Shown piece after piece: positions 8,985 through 17,380 of a stretch of 64,000 nt of DNA. Position numbers and translations under genes: made by a program. The stretch comes from Pseudalkalibacillus salsuginis (lineage in GTDB: Bacteria; Bacillota; Bacilli; Bacillales; Fictibacillaceae). The stretch covers positions 868,001-932,000 of the forward strand of contig NZ_JAKJHW010000002.1 of assembly GCF_021646685.1 (NCBI RefSeq), read 5' to 3'. Each line of letters begins with the position of its first letter. Position 1 is the stretch's first letter. The notes below the pieces were generated by a model. The model did no database searches. It had not been told where the DNA came from and saw only the letters and a program-made list of their open reading frames with translations.

Positions 8985-9322
8985 AATGGAGTGAGGAGTC
9001 TCCTACACCTATAATCATACTAAAAATAAACCAATATCAAAAAGTCTTCCATAAAGGAAATAATAGAAGACATAGTATAACCAAAAGCCCCCCAACAATG
9101 ATCTATACCCGTATTTTCTTAAAGGTTTTTCCATGAATGGAGATGTCAAAATTACCCTGTATAAAAGCTAGTTACATTTAAACCATTAAGAGACGAGGAC
9201 ATACCATCTTGTTCAAAAATAATAGCAATCACAAGAAGCAACATCCCTTGGATAAAACCGGAAATGGCAGCAAACCAGATTAATATTCAAAACAGAAGGG
9301 TTTTATTATCATGTATTTTCAT
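8981..9322 (-). pseudogene. MFS transporter remnant (N-terminal part)
   Basis: Starting at an ATG at 9322 with AGAGG upstream, the minus strand reads MKIHDNKTLLF, a stop, and then a helix (IWFAAISGFIQGMLLLVIA). FEQDGMSSSLNGLN, a frameshift, SPFMEKPLRKYGY, LLFPLWKTF, another stop, and IIGVGDSSLHFAN follow. This is the N-terminal third of a major facilitator transporter with two in-frame stops and at least one frameshift, cut off at about 8981. The rest of the gene is missing, so the fragment cannot work. Confidence in the family is good because several conserved MFS segments appear in the correct order. Confidence 0.75.
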
Positions 9323-9624
9323 AAGTATACCTCTTAGGAGATTTTGATTTCTTGAAAAAATTAATAATCTATTTAACTAATGATTGTCTCATCCAGTTGT
9401 TACTGTTTTAAAGGGTGACATTATCTTCTTACATATATATATAAGATAGGGTGTAATTCTGAAGTTAAGAATTACTCTGAATGATAATAAGATGCCAGAT
9501 AATAAAACAGATTGGTACAATTTCGATAAGCTAAAAACCCTATTTTTTAATGGGAAAAGAGAAATAACGTTATACGATGATACCGATTCTGGTAAATAGA
9601 ATTTGTACTCTTTCTTTAAAGATG
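9323..9624. other. AT-rich intergenic region, no supported gene
   Basis: The only open frame is a 35-codon plus-strand frame at 9492-9599 (MPDNKTDWYNFDKL...), without a good ribosome binding site. It may be a fragment of a lost gene. Confidence 0.4.
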
Positions 9625-10341
9625 TTATGCATTCGTATCTAACATAGCCGGCATAGTAATTTCTTTAACACAGGATGCTTTGGAAAGGGTTGTAATCGTC
9701 TTTACCAATGACACGATATCCTGCACAGGGATTCTCCTATTATTATAAGTGGCTAAGGCCTTTTCGAGCCCTTCCTCATATGGTATTGTAGCAGCGATTT
9801 CACCTGGGTTTATACAAGTCACGGCAATTTCGTGTTCCCTTAGATTCTCTCTCAATGAATTCCCAATACCACGTATACCGAACTTAGAAGCAACATATGT
9901 TACTTGTTTACTTTCGTTGTTCTCATTTCCATCATTGGAGCCTATCAAAATCACTTTTGCGTTTTTCGATTTTTTTAGGTTAGGGAGTATTTTTTGAGTA
10001 CATAAGATGGCTGACGTCGTATTTACATAAAGGATGTTTTCGATATCTTTTGGATCGTCCTTCTCAAAATCATAATGTTCCTTAAATCCTTCTTTTTCCC
10101 ATATTCCTGCATTATAGATGAACACATCAATTGGTACATCTTTTAACTCAACCGCAATTTGATCGCTTGAAGTGATTTGTGATAAGTCAGCTTGTATCCA
10201 GGTCCTATGAATACCATCATCAAGTTTCAAACTTCTAGGACGGTTTCTGGAAACAATCCATACATGATCTCCTTTTTCAGGTAGCCCTTTTACGAAAGCA
10301 TCACCTAATCCTTTACTTGCCCCAACAACAACAAAATTCAT
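9625..10341 (-). CDS. SDR-family oxidoreductase
   Basis: The 238-residue protein begins MNFVVVGASKGLGDAFVKGL (TGxxxGxG-type cofactor motif). It has YNAGIW in place of NNAG, LIGSNDGN for the catalytic Ser region, YVASKFGIRG for the Tyr-Lys pair and NPGEIAATIP. It is a typical cytoplasmic NAD(P)-dependent short-chain dehydrogenase with unknown substrate. The start is the ATG at 10341 with AGGAGGAG six bases upstream. It sits isolated in decayed accessory DNA, but its frame is intact. Confidence 0.88.
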   Translation of the reverse strand: MNFVVVGASKGLGDAFVKGLPEKGDHVWIVSRNRPRSLKLDDGIHRTWIQADLSQITSSDQIAVELKDVPIDVFIYNAGIWEKEGFKEHYDFEKDDPKDIENILYVNTTSAILCTQKILPNLKKSKNAKVILIGSNDGNENNESKQVTYVASKFGIRGIGNSLRENLREHEIAVTCINPGEIAATIPYEEGLEKALATYNNRRIPVQDIVSLVKTITTLSKASCVKEITMPAMLDTNA

Positions 10342-11409
10342 TTTAACTCCTCCTATAATTTAAAAGTAAATAGTTTGGTTGCTTAAATAATAGCAATTAT
10401 TATTTGGAAAATACTCCGTAAAAATGCTGATAATTCCTAGAACTTTAGATTGAATCAGAATTTGACTGTTTATTGATGTACTAATAAGGTTAAAGAAATA
10501 AAGTAGATTCAAAGTGGTATGCCAACACTAAACTAGACAACTTTTTAAAAGGCGTAAAAACCGTAGCCAAATCAAGACTAAACTGAAAAAAGAATAGAAA
10601 AAATAAGTCTTACTTTTTGTACATGACCACAACAGCTTTCCTTGTACCCGTACCATGAGCTACAACCCGACCCACTGCAAATCTTGCGCCCTCCTCTGAC
10701 GTCCCATTTATACGGTTTAGACCCGGTTGTTTAAGAAAATGAAAAAGACACCTGCCGATTACCGATATAGCGTCATGGGATCCTCAATGTTTTCTTTCTT
10801 AACAGTAAGTGTATTCAGGGGGCTAACGCCAATTGGATACGTCTCGATTATGTATAAATGCGATTATGTCCAGTACCGTTTTAACTGCTGAAAGAAGTTT
10901 TCACTTGACCCAACAAGAATTGATCAAAACGATGTTACCCTCTTCGTTTTTTTTGAGGGTATACGCAATCTTGAACTGTACCCTTGAAAATTGACAGTTT
11001 AATAAAAAGTCCTATGGAGCTAAGAGGAGACCTCAGAATTGTTACGGGTTCATCTTTTGTAATCCCCATTAGTACCTTGAGGAATTGTAGTAGTCCATGA
11101 AATCTTCTACTTTCGTACCTGTGTGAATTAACACAAAAAATCCCGAATAGTGGACTTTTTTATAAGTGTCCATTATTCGGGATACAGTTCATTAAACTTG
11201 GTAGAGATTTTTTTATTACGGAACAGATATTTAACTCTATAACCTTTTATAGAACAGTTGTCCTTGCTTCTTTTTACTCAGCCATGTACTGGTCCCAGTA
11301 CAAACAACTGATTACCTATAATGAAAGTTATACGTTTCTCAGGGAAAAATCAGGCGGAATCCCTACGGAATTTCCCGGAAATCAGGACTGAAGAGTAATA
11401 GAGTTTCAT
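10342..11409. other. Long gene-poor region with decayed coding traces
   Basis: No intact gene is present. A minus-strand fragment near 10608-10730 reads GTSEEGARFAVGRVVAHGTG and then TRKAVVVMYKK-stop, which looks like the C-terminal end of a lost protein I cannot name. An inverted repeat sits at 11141-11183. The remaining sequence shows no frame over about 40 codons with a ribosome binding site. Confidence 0.5.
11141..11183. repeat. 16-bp inverted repeat
   Basis: The arms are ATCCCGAATAGTGGAC and GTCCATTATTCGGGAT, separated by 11 bases; one position is a G-T mismatch that would pair in RNA. It could be a terminator-like hairpin or a relic of a transposon end; there is no transposase next to it. 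Confidence 0.6.
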
Positions 11410-12615
11410 TTAAAATCCATAGTTTTGATCGCGGTCTGTCAAAGGAATGTCATTGTACTCATCAGCATCTATTTCATATACGTCACCGGATGCCACACCG
11501 TTAATAATGCCATAAAGGCCTGTTTCAACGGCCTTCACTAACTGTCCTCTCTTTTTCTGCCCGAAACTCTGGGTTTGCCCGGTCACTTCAAACAGGACTG
11601 ACCCGCTTCCATTCATAGCGAAAGATCCAAGAGCTGTTCCGGGAAGGTCAAGACCTTGTGGATAGAGCGAAATATTGCCGAATGGTGAATTACCCATTTG
11701 TTGAAGGGCGTCATATGCCGCTACATTCAATTGTTTAGCAAACTCTCCATCATATTGATCAGCATATTCACTGTACTTTGCTCCCTCTGGAGTATCCGGG
11801 TCTGGAATGAATTGTCCAGAAATGGAAAGGGTTACAGGTTCTCCGCTTCCTTCAATATTATAGATCCCTTGATGATGGAGGTCGACGAACACATCGACTT
11901 TTCCAAATTGTCCTTTCAAATTTTCATATACATCCCGTACGGTTTGAGATTCAGGTGTAATATACCAGCCAGGTAAAGATGAGTTGCCCGGAAAATCCTC
12001 TGCTTGAGGCATATAATCAAGGTCTGGGTTAAAATCACGATTGACATCGAATCCCGGATTGGAAGCATAATCCCAATATTGATTCTGGTAGGTATAATAG
12101 TTCCAAGAAGGTTCAGAATCGCTTAATTGAGGAAATGCTTGGACAACTTCATCCCACGACATTTCATTCCCTCTGCGGTCAAGTTCTGCTGCATCAGGGT
12201 TGACCATCGGCATGGCCACGATTGTGACTTCCTCCCTGATCTTTTCTGCTTCTTGAGAGTTGTTGGATCCAAGATATTGAAGAATATTCAACAAAGCCGC
12301 CGTACCAGTCTTTTCGTTCCCATGTATTTCACTTTGCAGCAATAACACCTTATCACCTGTACCAACTGTCGCCGTGTAAATTTCTCGTCCTTGATTTGAA
12401 TAGCCGGCAACTTCAACATCCACTTGTCCATTACTGGTATTCTCAATCTGTTCTAGCCTCTCACTTAATTCTTCATGACTGATAAATCCTGAAATAGCAT
12501 AGTTTTGATTTTCCGGAGTCCCAGATCCTTTACTTTGGGCATCCGTATGGACAGGGCTGAGCAATCCTGCAGACAATACGAGTGAACTGAATACTAGGGC
12601 GATTTTGTTCTTCAT
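11410..12615 (-). CDS. Secreted M14-family zinc carboxypeptidase
   Basis: The 401-residue preprotein has a signal peptide (MKNKIALVFSSLVLSAGLL...HTDAQS). The M14 metallopeptidase domain shows the zinc ligands His98 and Glu101 in SEIHGNEKTGT, the third ligand His247 in VDLHHQG, substrate-binding NRDFN, and the catalytic Glu343 in VLFEVTGQ. The protein probably trims C-terminal residues from peptides outside the cell for nutrition. The ATG at 12615 has AGGAGGG upstream, and the signal peptide begins there; a 29-codon upstream extension is not supported. There is no operon partner. The closest described relatives I can name are M14 carboxypeptidase T/A-like enzymes. Confidence 0.9.
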   Translation of the reverse strand: MKNKIALVFSSLVLSAGLLSPVHTDAQSKGSGTPENQNYAISGFISHEELSERLEQIENTSNGQVDVEVAGYSNQGREIYTATVGTGDKVLLLQSEIHGNEKTGTAALLNILQYLGSNNSQEAEKIREEVTIVAMPMVNPDAAELDRRGNEMSWDEVVQAFPQLSDSEPSWNYYTYQNQYWDYASNPGFDVNRDFNPDLDYMPQAEDFPGNSSLPGWYITPESQTVRDVYENLKGQFGKVDVFVDLHHQGIYNIEGSGEPVTLSISGQFIPDPDTPEGAKYSEYADQYDGEFAKQLNVAAYDALQQMGNSPFGNISLYPQGLDLPGTALGSFAMNGSGSVLFEVTGQTQSFGQKKRGQLVKAVETGLYGIINGVASGDVYEIDADEYNDIPLTDRDQNYGF

Positions 12616-12901
12616 TTGCACTGAATCCCTCCTGAAATATATTATATTTGTACTTTCTTCTTCAAATTTCGATCTCCTTTTTATTGTCGAAAAACACAAC
12701 ATTTGTCATATAAGAGTGAAATAACCAGGACATTTTGGACGAGTGATAAGTCATATAGATAGATTTTGTCGATCACATTTATTGGGCTAGTCTTTTATCG
12801 TTTAGGCATAAGGGAAAGTTTCGCCACTAAAATTTACAATATATGCTAATATTTAAGTGTAGTCTACTACTTATAATATCAGTCAAGGGGATGGTATCGG
12901 G

Positions 12902-13018
12902 GTGTTTGAGACATTTTTAATTTTACATATCATAGCGGGGCTTATTTGTTTATTTATTGGGCTTATTGCTGGAGCAGCCAGGAAAAGAAAAGGAGTCCAT
13001 ACCCGTTTTCTAGTGTGA
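12902..13018 (+). pseudogene. Truncated small membrane protein (first helix only)
   Basis: A GTG with AAGGGG upstream starts a 38-codon frame reading VFETFLILHIIAGLICLFIG, then LIAGAARKRKGVHTRF, then stop. This looks like the first transmembrane helix and first loop of a larger multi-helix protein (the HxxAGxxCLxxGLxAG pattern resembles DUF2306-like proteins), cut after residue 38. The neighbouring minus-strand frame is cut at the same junction near 13020-13045. Confidence 0.5.
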
Positions 13019-13044
13019 CCATTTTGTAGGGTCGATCGAATTTT

Positions 13045-13362
13045 TCAATCTCTTCGGTTGGTATAATAAATGGCAAAATGATAAACGTCTTTATAATACA
13101 GATCGTATATTTCTTCTATCGTCAATCGTGTATCTTCCACGACCCCTCCCCCTTTACTACCAATAAGACGTAAATGTTCAATGTTTGTTTCAATTTCTTT
13201 GTAAAAAAATTCAAGATAGTTTTTCTGCCGTTCCCCACTAAAAAAGCGATTACTCATATTCGTAATCGCAGCTATCAAACTTGTTAAAAGGACTGTGATC
13301 ATACCTGACAAAATTGGCTTCCTGTGAATTTTTACCCCCCCCGCATCTTTTCTAACTTTCAA
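13045..13362 (-). pseudogene. Truncated ECF sigma factor joined to a membrane-anchored segment
   Basis: The C-terminal part of the 105-codon frame reads RLTIEEIYDLYYKDVYHFA and YYTNRRD-stop, a clear ECF sigma-factor region 2.1 start that ends where region 2.2 should continue. A GTG with GGGGGAGG just before it could be the original sigma start. The upstream part of the same frame has one hydrophobic helix (ILSGMITVLLTSLIAA) and a charged tail; it begins at a TTG at 13362 beside a run of eight G residues. The product cannot be a working sigma factor because regions 2.2 to 4 are missing. Confidence 0.6.
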
Positions 13363-13451
13363 TTACAAAATCTGCTTTTCAACCGGAGAGACTGTTTTTA
13401 TATAGAACTCTACGGCCTTCCAATATCTGTTTTTGACTTTCTTAACTGTCT

Positions 13452-13646
13452 TTATGAGGCTGCACTTTCGCGGTGAAATTGTTTATTTCTTGGACAATTC
13501 AAATAGGCTACAAAATCAAAGTATTCTTTCCATTCTTCCTTACCAGTATCATATCGCTTTTTCCGTTCAACAATATGGTCATCGATATGGATGATCTGAC
13601 GGGGCATCCTCTTACTTTTTAGACTCTGGCAAAGTTCCTTTGCATA
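13452..13646 (-). pseudogene. Uridine kinase-like P-loop protein remnant with internal deletion
   Basis: The minus strand reads YAKELCQSLKSKRMPRQ, IIHIDDHIVERKKRYDTGKE, EWKEYFDFVAYLNCPRN and KQFHRES before a stop. The IIHIDDHIVERKKRY segment and the VAYLNCPR segment are both hallmarks of the bacterial uridine kinase-like family. In intact proteins they are separated by about 60-80 residues that are absent here. The N-terminal Walker A region is also gone. This is a relic formed by in-frame internal deletion plus 5' loss. Confidence 0.65.
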
Positions 13647-13686
13647 TTATTCAATTTACCATCTCCAGAATTGTTTTCAGTCTGCC

Positions 13687-14097
13687 TTATAAAGTCTTTA
13701 CTAATAAAAGTTCATCACGAATAGGTATTCCATTTGCAGCAGTTAGAGGGATTTCAGGTTTGATTCTCCTGGATTTTTCTACTGCATTCGGGAATACCTG
13801 AGTGAGTCAATCCTTCGTTTTGAGATACCTCTTAGTTTCTCGGATCAACGTACTTCCAATCCCCTTATTTTCTTGGATGCTGTCCAGTGAGATAATTTCA
13901 CATTCATCCTTTTCTATGATGTAGGTAAACAATCCGATGATTTCACCATTACCGTCCAGGATTGTAAAACCGTCTAGTGTGTGACAATCATAAGTTCCAG
14001 TTGAAAGGACCATTCGTGGACTCCCCCATTGTTTTATGAAGAAGTCTTCTATTTTCTGTTTGTTTAATGCTTGTGTTGAAACAATCTCCATAACCAA
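13687..14097 (-). pseudogene. GNAT acetyltransferase with in-frame stop and internal deletion
   Basis: The frame starts with an ATG at 14097 and AGAGGGG upstream. It encodes an N-terminal GNAT half with FTILDGNGEIIGLFTYIIE, ECEIISLDSIQENKGIGSTL (acetyl-CoA loop NKGIGS) and a stop after YLKTKD. The same frame continues after the stop with QVFPNAVEKSRRIKPEIPL and GIPIRDELLLVKTL-stop, the normal GNAT C-terminal end. About 25 residues between the two parts are missing. The 96-codon N-terminal piece alone lacks the last two strands and is unlikely to be active. Confidence 0.7.
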
Positions 14098-14145
14098 ATC
14101 CCCTCTTATATCCAGGAGTCTGAAACCTGAATGCTTTGTGCCATC

Positions 14146-14562
14146 TTATGTAATCTGATATTTCTCTTTGAACTCGGGACTCAGTTCACTCCACACATCG
14201 AATTTGTTTCCATCTAAGTCATAAAAAACGAAATTGCTCCCTGTATGGCCGCGGTCTTCGATTTCCCCGACTCTCATGTCCTGATTAATGAATTCTTGAT
14301 GAAGGCTTTCGAGAGCTGATAATCCGTTCACTTCAAAAGTTACAGAAAACCGCTCATTCCCACCCGCATCCATAAAATTGGCAGTCTGGTCTTTATCTGA
14401 TTTCACAAGGAAGAAGCTCTGATTCGCAAGATTGATAATCGCTTTATTCTGATCGATGTAAGTTGTTTCGGCTCCTAATTTTTGTTCATACCATTCAGCT
14501 GAGCTCACTACATTACCTACAGGGATATAGGTAGTGCCTACTCGTAATAGTTTTCCATTCAT
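14146..14562 (-). CDS. VOC-family (glyoxalase/bleomycin-resistance-like) protein
   Basis: The 138-residue protein has two beta-alpha-beta-beta-beta modules typical of the vicinal oxygen chelate fold: VGTTYIPVGNVVSSAEWYEQ at the N-terminus and GHTGSNFVFYDLDGNKFDVWSEL near the C-terminus. It may bind a metal through residues such as His and Glu, but exact ligands cannot be assigned; the activity is unknown. The ATG at 14562 is seven bases after AAAGGGG; the TTG two codons earlier overlaps that site. Its start overlaps the stop of a decayed VOC gene, so the pair was once a translationally coupled tandem duplication or operon. Confidence 0.8.
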   Translation of the reverse strand: MNGKLLRVGTTYIPVGNVVSSAEWYEQKLGAETTYIDQNKAIINLANQSFFLVKSDKDQTANFMDAGGNERFSVTFEVNGLSALESLHQEFINQDMRVGEIEDRGHTGSNFVFYDLDGNKFDVWSELSPEFKEKYQIT

Positions 14563-14564
14563 TT

Positions 14565-14877
14565 TCAAACCCCTTTCTCACTTTTGGTCAAGCCTTCAAA
14601 CAATCCAATAAGGTTTCCATCTGGGTCCTCAAACGTCAACCAAGCTGCACGGACACTTTCTATTTATCCATAAGTCGTTTTCTTTCTTTTTTAATGTCAG
14701 TTACACCCATTCGAATAGGACCGTTACCGACCAAAGGACTCCCTTTCGCAACCTGGACCCAAGTATCCGGAAGCAATGTGGTATGAAATTTGGTTTTAAT
14801 AGGATCCCATACCATTGCACTTCCTTTTCAAAATCCGTTACCCTGATTTAAAATGTTACTTCTCTCAAATTCTCCAT
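14565..14877 (-). pseudogene. Decayed VOC/glyoxalase-family gene
   Basis: The gene starts at an ATG at 14877 with AAGGGG upstream (MENLREVTF). Different frames successively read VTDFEKEVQWYG, LLPDTWVQVAKGSPLVG, NGPIRMGVTDIKKERKRL, a stop, and AAWLTFEDPDGNLIGLFEG, with the final stop overlapping the next gene's start. Together these rebuild a complete glyoxalase-like protein interrupted by frameshifts and a nonsense codon. Confidence 0.7.
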
Positions 14878-14964
14878 GGTTGAACCCCTTTGAATTCGAT
14901 TCATTTAAAAGTTCCATAATCCCCTAAAATTTCCTTCCTACTTGCTGAAAAACTTCACAATCGA

Positions 14965-15846
14965 TCAATTTGCTTTTTGATGCTTTCCATTTTTTTTATA
15001 TCTTTTGAAGAGCAAAGACATTACGTAGAGAAAGGCCAGGATGACCGTACATCCAAATACCAATTGCGGACCAGTAAGGGGTAGCAACTGTGCAAGATGA
15101 ACAGAATAAGCTAAGAGTGTAGAGGTCAAAAGCTTTGCGATAGAAGCAATGATGAAGAATTTTCTGAAGGCGACAGCTCCGATTCCAGCACCTACACAGA
15201 TGATTTCATCCGGAAGGATCGGGATGATGAACAAAAGGATTAAGATTGTCGTTTCATTTTTTTCGACATACGCTTTGTATTTATCTAAATGTTTTTCTTT
15301 TACCAGCTTAGATATGAGCTTCTGTCCACCATAACGGGCAATGAAAAACATCGCGATAATTCCTGACATCGTACCAATGAAACCTAATATCGCAGCAGAA
15401 AACGGGCCAAAAACAGCACTCCCTGCACCGATGGTTACAGCTTCCGGGATCGGAAGGATAATCGGTTGTGCTAAACAAATCAAGAAGAAAATAAACTTTG
15501 CTGACGGTTCATATGCCCTTAGTACATTTTCAATTCCATAAGTGTCTGTCAAAGCAACAAATTTTGTAAAGTAATAAATGAGGAGTAGAATCAAAACAAA
15601 AGAACATAAGTAGAGTAAGGCAACTTTTGTAACCTTCAACAACTGCCATTTTCGATATAATACAAATAAGACATCAAGCAGTAAAAGTACAAACACCAAA
15701 ACGACTAGACTCCATTTGTATACAGGCATCATCGTTGGCATCGTGCTGGTAAGCAGGTAAACGATCAAACCGCATAATGACAGATGCAAGATGATTTCTG
15801 AAGGCAGTTTATATTTTTGTTCAATCAACTGGTTTCTCTCCCTCAT
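14965..15846 (-). CDS. VTT-domain (DedA/TVP38-type) membrane protein
   Basis: The 293-residue integral membrane protein has about seven hydrophobic segments. The VTT (SNARE-associated) domain is seen in IPEAVTIGAGSAVFGPFSAA, LGFIGTMSGIIAMFFIARYG and PILPDEIICVGAGIGAVAF, where the GxxxG-rich re-entrant pattern and the acidic PDE are characteristic. DedA/TVP38 proteins act in membrane homeostasis and lipid-carrier or phospholipid flipping. An N-terminal block of four helices precedes the domain, longer than minimal TVP38 proteins. The gene is monocistronic, with the ATG at 15846 after a GAGGG stretch. Confidence 0.85.
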   Translation of the reverse strand: MRERNQLIEQKYKLPSEIILHLSLCGLIVYLLTSTMPTMMPVYKWSLVVLVFVLLLLDVLFVLYRKWQLLKVTKVALLYLCSFVLILLLIYYFTKFVALTDTYGIENVLRAYEPSAKFIFFLICLAQPIILPIPEAVTIGAGSAVFGPFSAAILGFIGTMSGIIAMFFIARYGGQKLISKLVKEKHLDKYKAYVEKNETTILILLFIIPILPDEIICVGAGIGAVAFRKFFIIASIAKLLTSTLLAYSVHLAQLLPLTGPQLVFGCTVILAFLYVMSLLFKRYKKNGKHQKAN

Positions 15847-16037
15847 AAATATAAGCTGAAATTATTAGTGTATTAAGTATAGGGCTTTCTTAACAGGTCC
15901 AAAATGAACTTCAAATGTATTTTTGTCTCAGCCCTCAGACGTAGTTAAAAAAGTTATAAAATAATAATTAAACACCCGTATCTTTTTTCCTCTTTTATTC
16001 GTTATAAGGGTAGAGAGGAGCTAAAGGAGTGAGAAAA

Positions 16038-16727
16038 ATGTACGCCAGGCCTGGCATCCATGTAAAAAATGATAAGGTTGAAACATTGGAGATTGATGAT
16101 TTGTATCTTAAGCTGAAACGTTATTGCCACTTCCTTTCCCAAAACAAATGGGATGGAGAAGATCTTGCCCAGGAAACGATATTCAAAGCGGTGGAGCGTT
16201 ATGGAGACAGAATCGAGTTGAATGGCCCATTGTTGAAAAAGATGGCCTACAATTTATGGATCGACCATCTTAGGAAACACAATCGTGAAGTACTCGGGTT
16301 GATGCCTGAAGAAAACAAAAGGGACATGGACGATATTGACGATCTTATAGAAAAACTCGTCATGGAGCTGACGCCGAAACAGTCCGTCATTTATACTTTG
16401 AAGGAAGCATTCCGATATCAAATTTCCGAGATTGCTGGAATTTTCGGGATGACTGAAACAGCTGTCAAAGCAATTTTAAATCGAGCTAGAAAAAAGCTCT
16501 CGAAAATCTCATTGGAAGAAAATGACGATTCAGTTCAAGTAACGGGGCATGAACCTGAAGAGGATGATTATCGCGAGTTGACAAGTACACTGATCCAAGC
16601 AATCCGTTCAGAGGATCCGTCTGTGCTCATCACACTTATACCGACATTCTTCCCGGTTGAAACCCAGCCGAAGCTCAAGCTCATGAACTTTTCCTCTCCT
16701 TCAAGCTCCCTCTCGATGGCAGCTTAA
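16038..16727 (+). CDS. Sigma-70 family RNA polymerase sigma factor (ECF-like)
   Basis: The 229-residue protein has a sigma region 2 ([42 protein letters not shown]) and a region 4 helix-turn-helix ([40 protein letters not shown]). A 70-residue C-terminal extension without a recognised domain follows. It should direct RNA polymerase to a small regulon. No anti-sigma gene lies next to it; instead a clpP paralogue starts 26 bp downstream, so the two probably share a transcript. The ATG at 16038 is eight bases after AAAGGAG; the GTG at 16029 lies inside that site. The short N-terminus ahead of region 2 suggests no region 1. Confidence 0.87.
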   Translation: MYARPGIHVKNDKVETLEIDDLYLKLKRYCHFLSQNKWDGEDLAQETIFKAVERYGDRIELNGPLLKKMAYNLWIDHLRKHNREVLGLMPEENKRDMDDIDDLIEKLVMELTPKQSVIYTLKEAFRYQISEIAGIFGMTETAVKAILNRARKKLSKISLEENDDSVQVTGHEPEEDDYRELTSTLIQAIRSEDPSVLITLIPTFFPVETQPKLKLMNFSSPSSSLSMAA

Positions 16728-16753
16728 GCTGTATAACGAAGGAGGAAAAGAGT

Positions 16754-17338
16754 ATGGCAACCATTCCTTATGTCATTGAACAATCGAGCCATGGTGAGCG
16801 TTCGTATGATATATACTCTAGATTATTGAAGGATCGGATCATCATGGTAAGTGATGAAATCAACGATCATATGGCAAACAGTATCGTCGCACAATTGTTA
16901 TTCTTAGCGGCTGATGATCCAGATAAGGATATTTCCCTATATATTAACAGTCCTGGTGGATCGACCTCTGCCGGATTTGCGATTTTTGATACAATGCAAT
17001 ACATCAAGCCTGATATCACCACCATTTGTACGGGAATGGCGGCATCATTCGGTGCTATGCTGTTGTTAGCAGGGACCAAAGGAAAAAGGTATGCACTCCC
17101 GAACAGTGAAGTTATGATTCATCAACCTTTAGGAGGGGCGCGTGGCCAAGCGACAGAAATTGAAATCTCGGCAAAAAGGATTTTGAAGCTTCGCGAACAT
17201 ATTAATAAGATCATTGCAGAACGAACCGGTCAACCCATTGAAAAAGTGGCAGTGGATACCGATCGCGACTATTTCTTGAGCGCCCAAGACGCCAAGGACT
17301 ATGGGATCATTGACGATATCATCCAATCAAAGAATTGA
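16754..17338 (+). CDS. clpP: ATP-dependent Clp protease proteolytic subunit (ClpP paralogue)
   Basis: The 194-residue protein carries the full ClpP triad at canonical positions: Ser98 in [11 protein letters not shown], His123 in [12 protein letters not shown] and Asp172 in DTDRDYFLS. The N-terminal [20 protein letters not shown] matches the axial-loop region of bacterial ClpP. It forms a tetradecameric cytoplasmic protease that works with ClpX or ClpC unfoldases. Being co-transcribed with a sigma factor rather than alone is unlike the housekeeping clpP of Bacillus; it is likely a second copy, though whether the genome has another cannot be seen here. AAGGAGGAAAAGAG precedes the ATG. A bidirectional terminator follows directly. 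Confidence 0.93.
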   Translation: MATIPYVIEQSSHGERSYDIYSRLLKDRIIMVSDEINDHMANSIVAQLLFLAADDPDKDISLYINSPGGSTSAGFAIFDTMQYIKPDITTICTGMAASFGAMLLLAGTKGKRYALPNSEVMIHQPLGGARGQATEIEISAKRILKLREHINKIIAERTGQPIEKVAVDTDRDYFLSAQDAKDYGIIDDIIQSKN

Positions 17339-17341
17339 TCG

Positions 17342-17373
17342 AAAAAACGGCAGTCATCCAGCTGCCGTTTTCA
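17342..17373. terminator. Bidirectional intrinsic terminator after clpP
   Basis: The stem is AAACGGCAG / CTGCCGTTT with an 8-base loop, flanked by six A residues on the left and TTTTC on the right. It therefore can end transcription of clpP (plus) and of the convergent small gene (minus). Confidence 0.9.
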
Positions 17374-17380
17374 TATGGGG

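Noticed and set aside
9492-9599. 35-codon plus-strand frame MPDNKTDWYNFDKL...
   Set aside because: Weak ribosome binding site and no recognisable family; at most a fragment of a lost gene.
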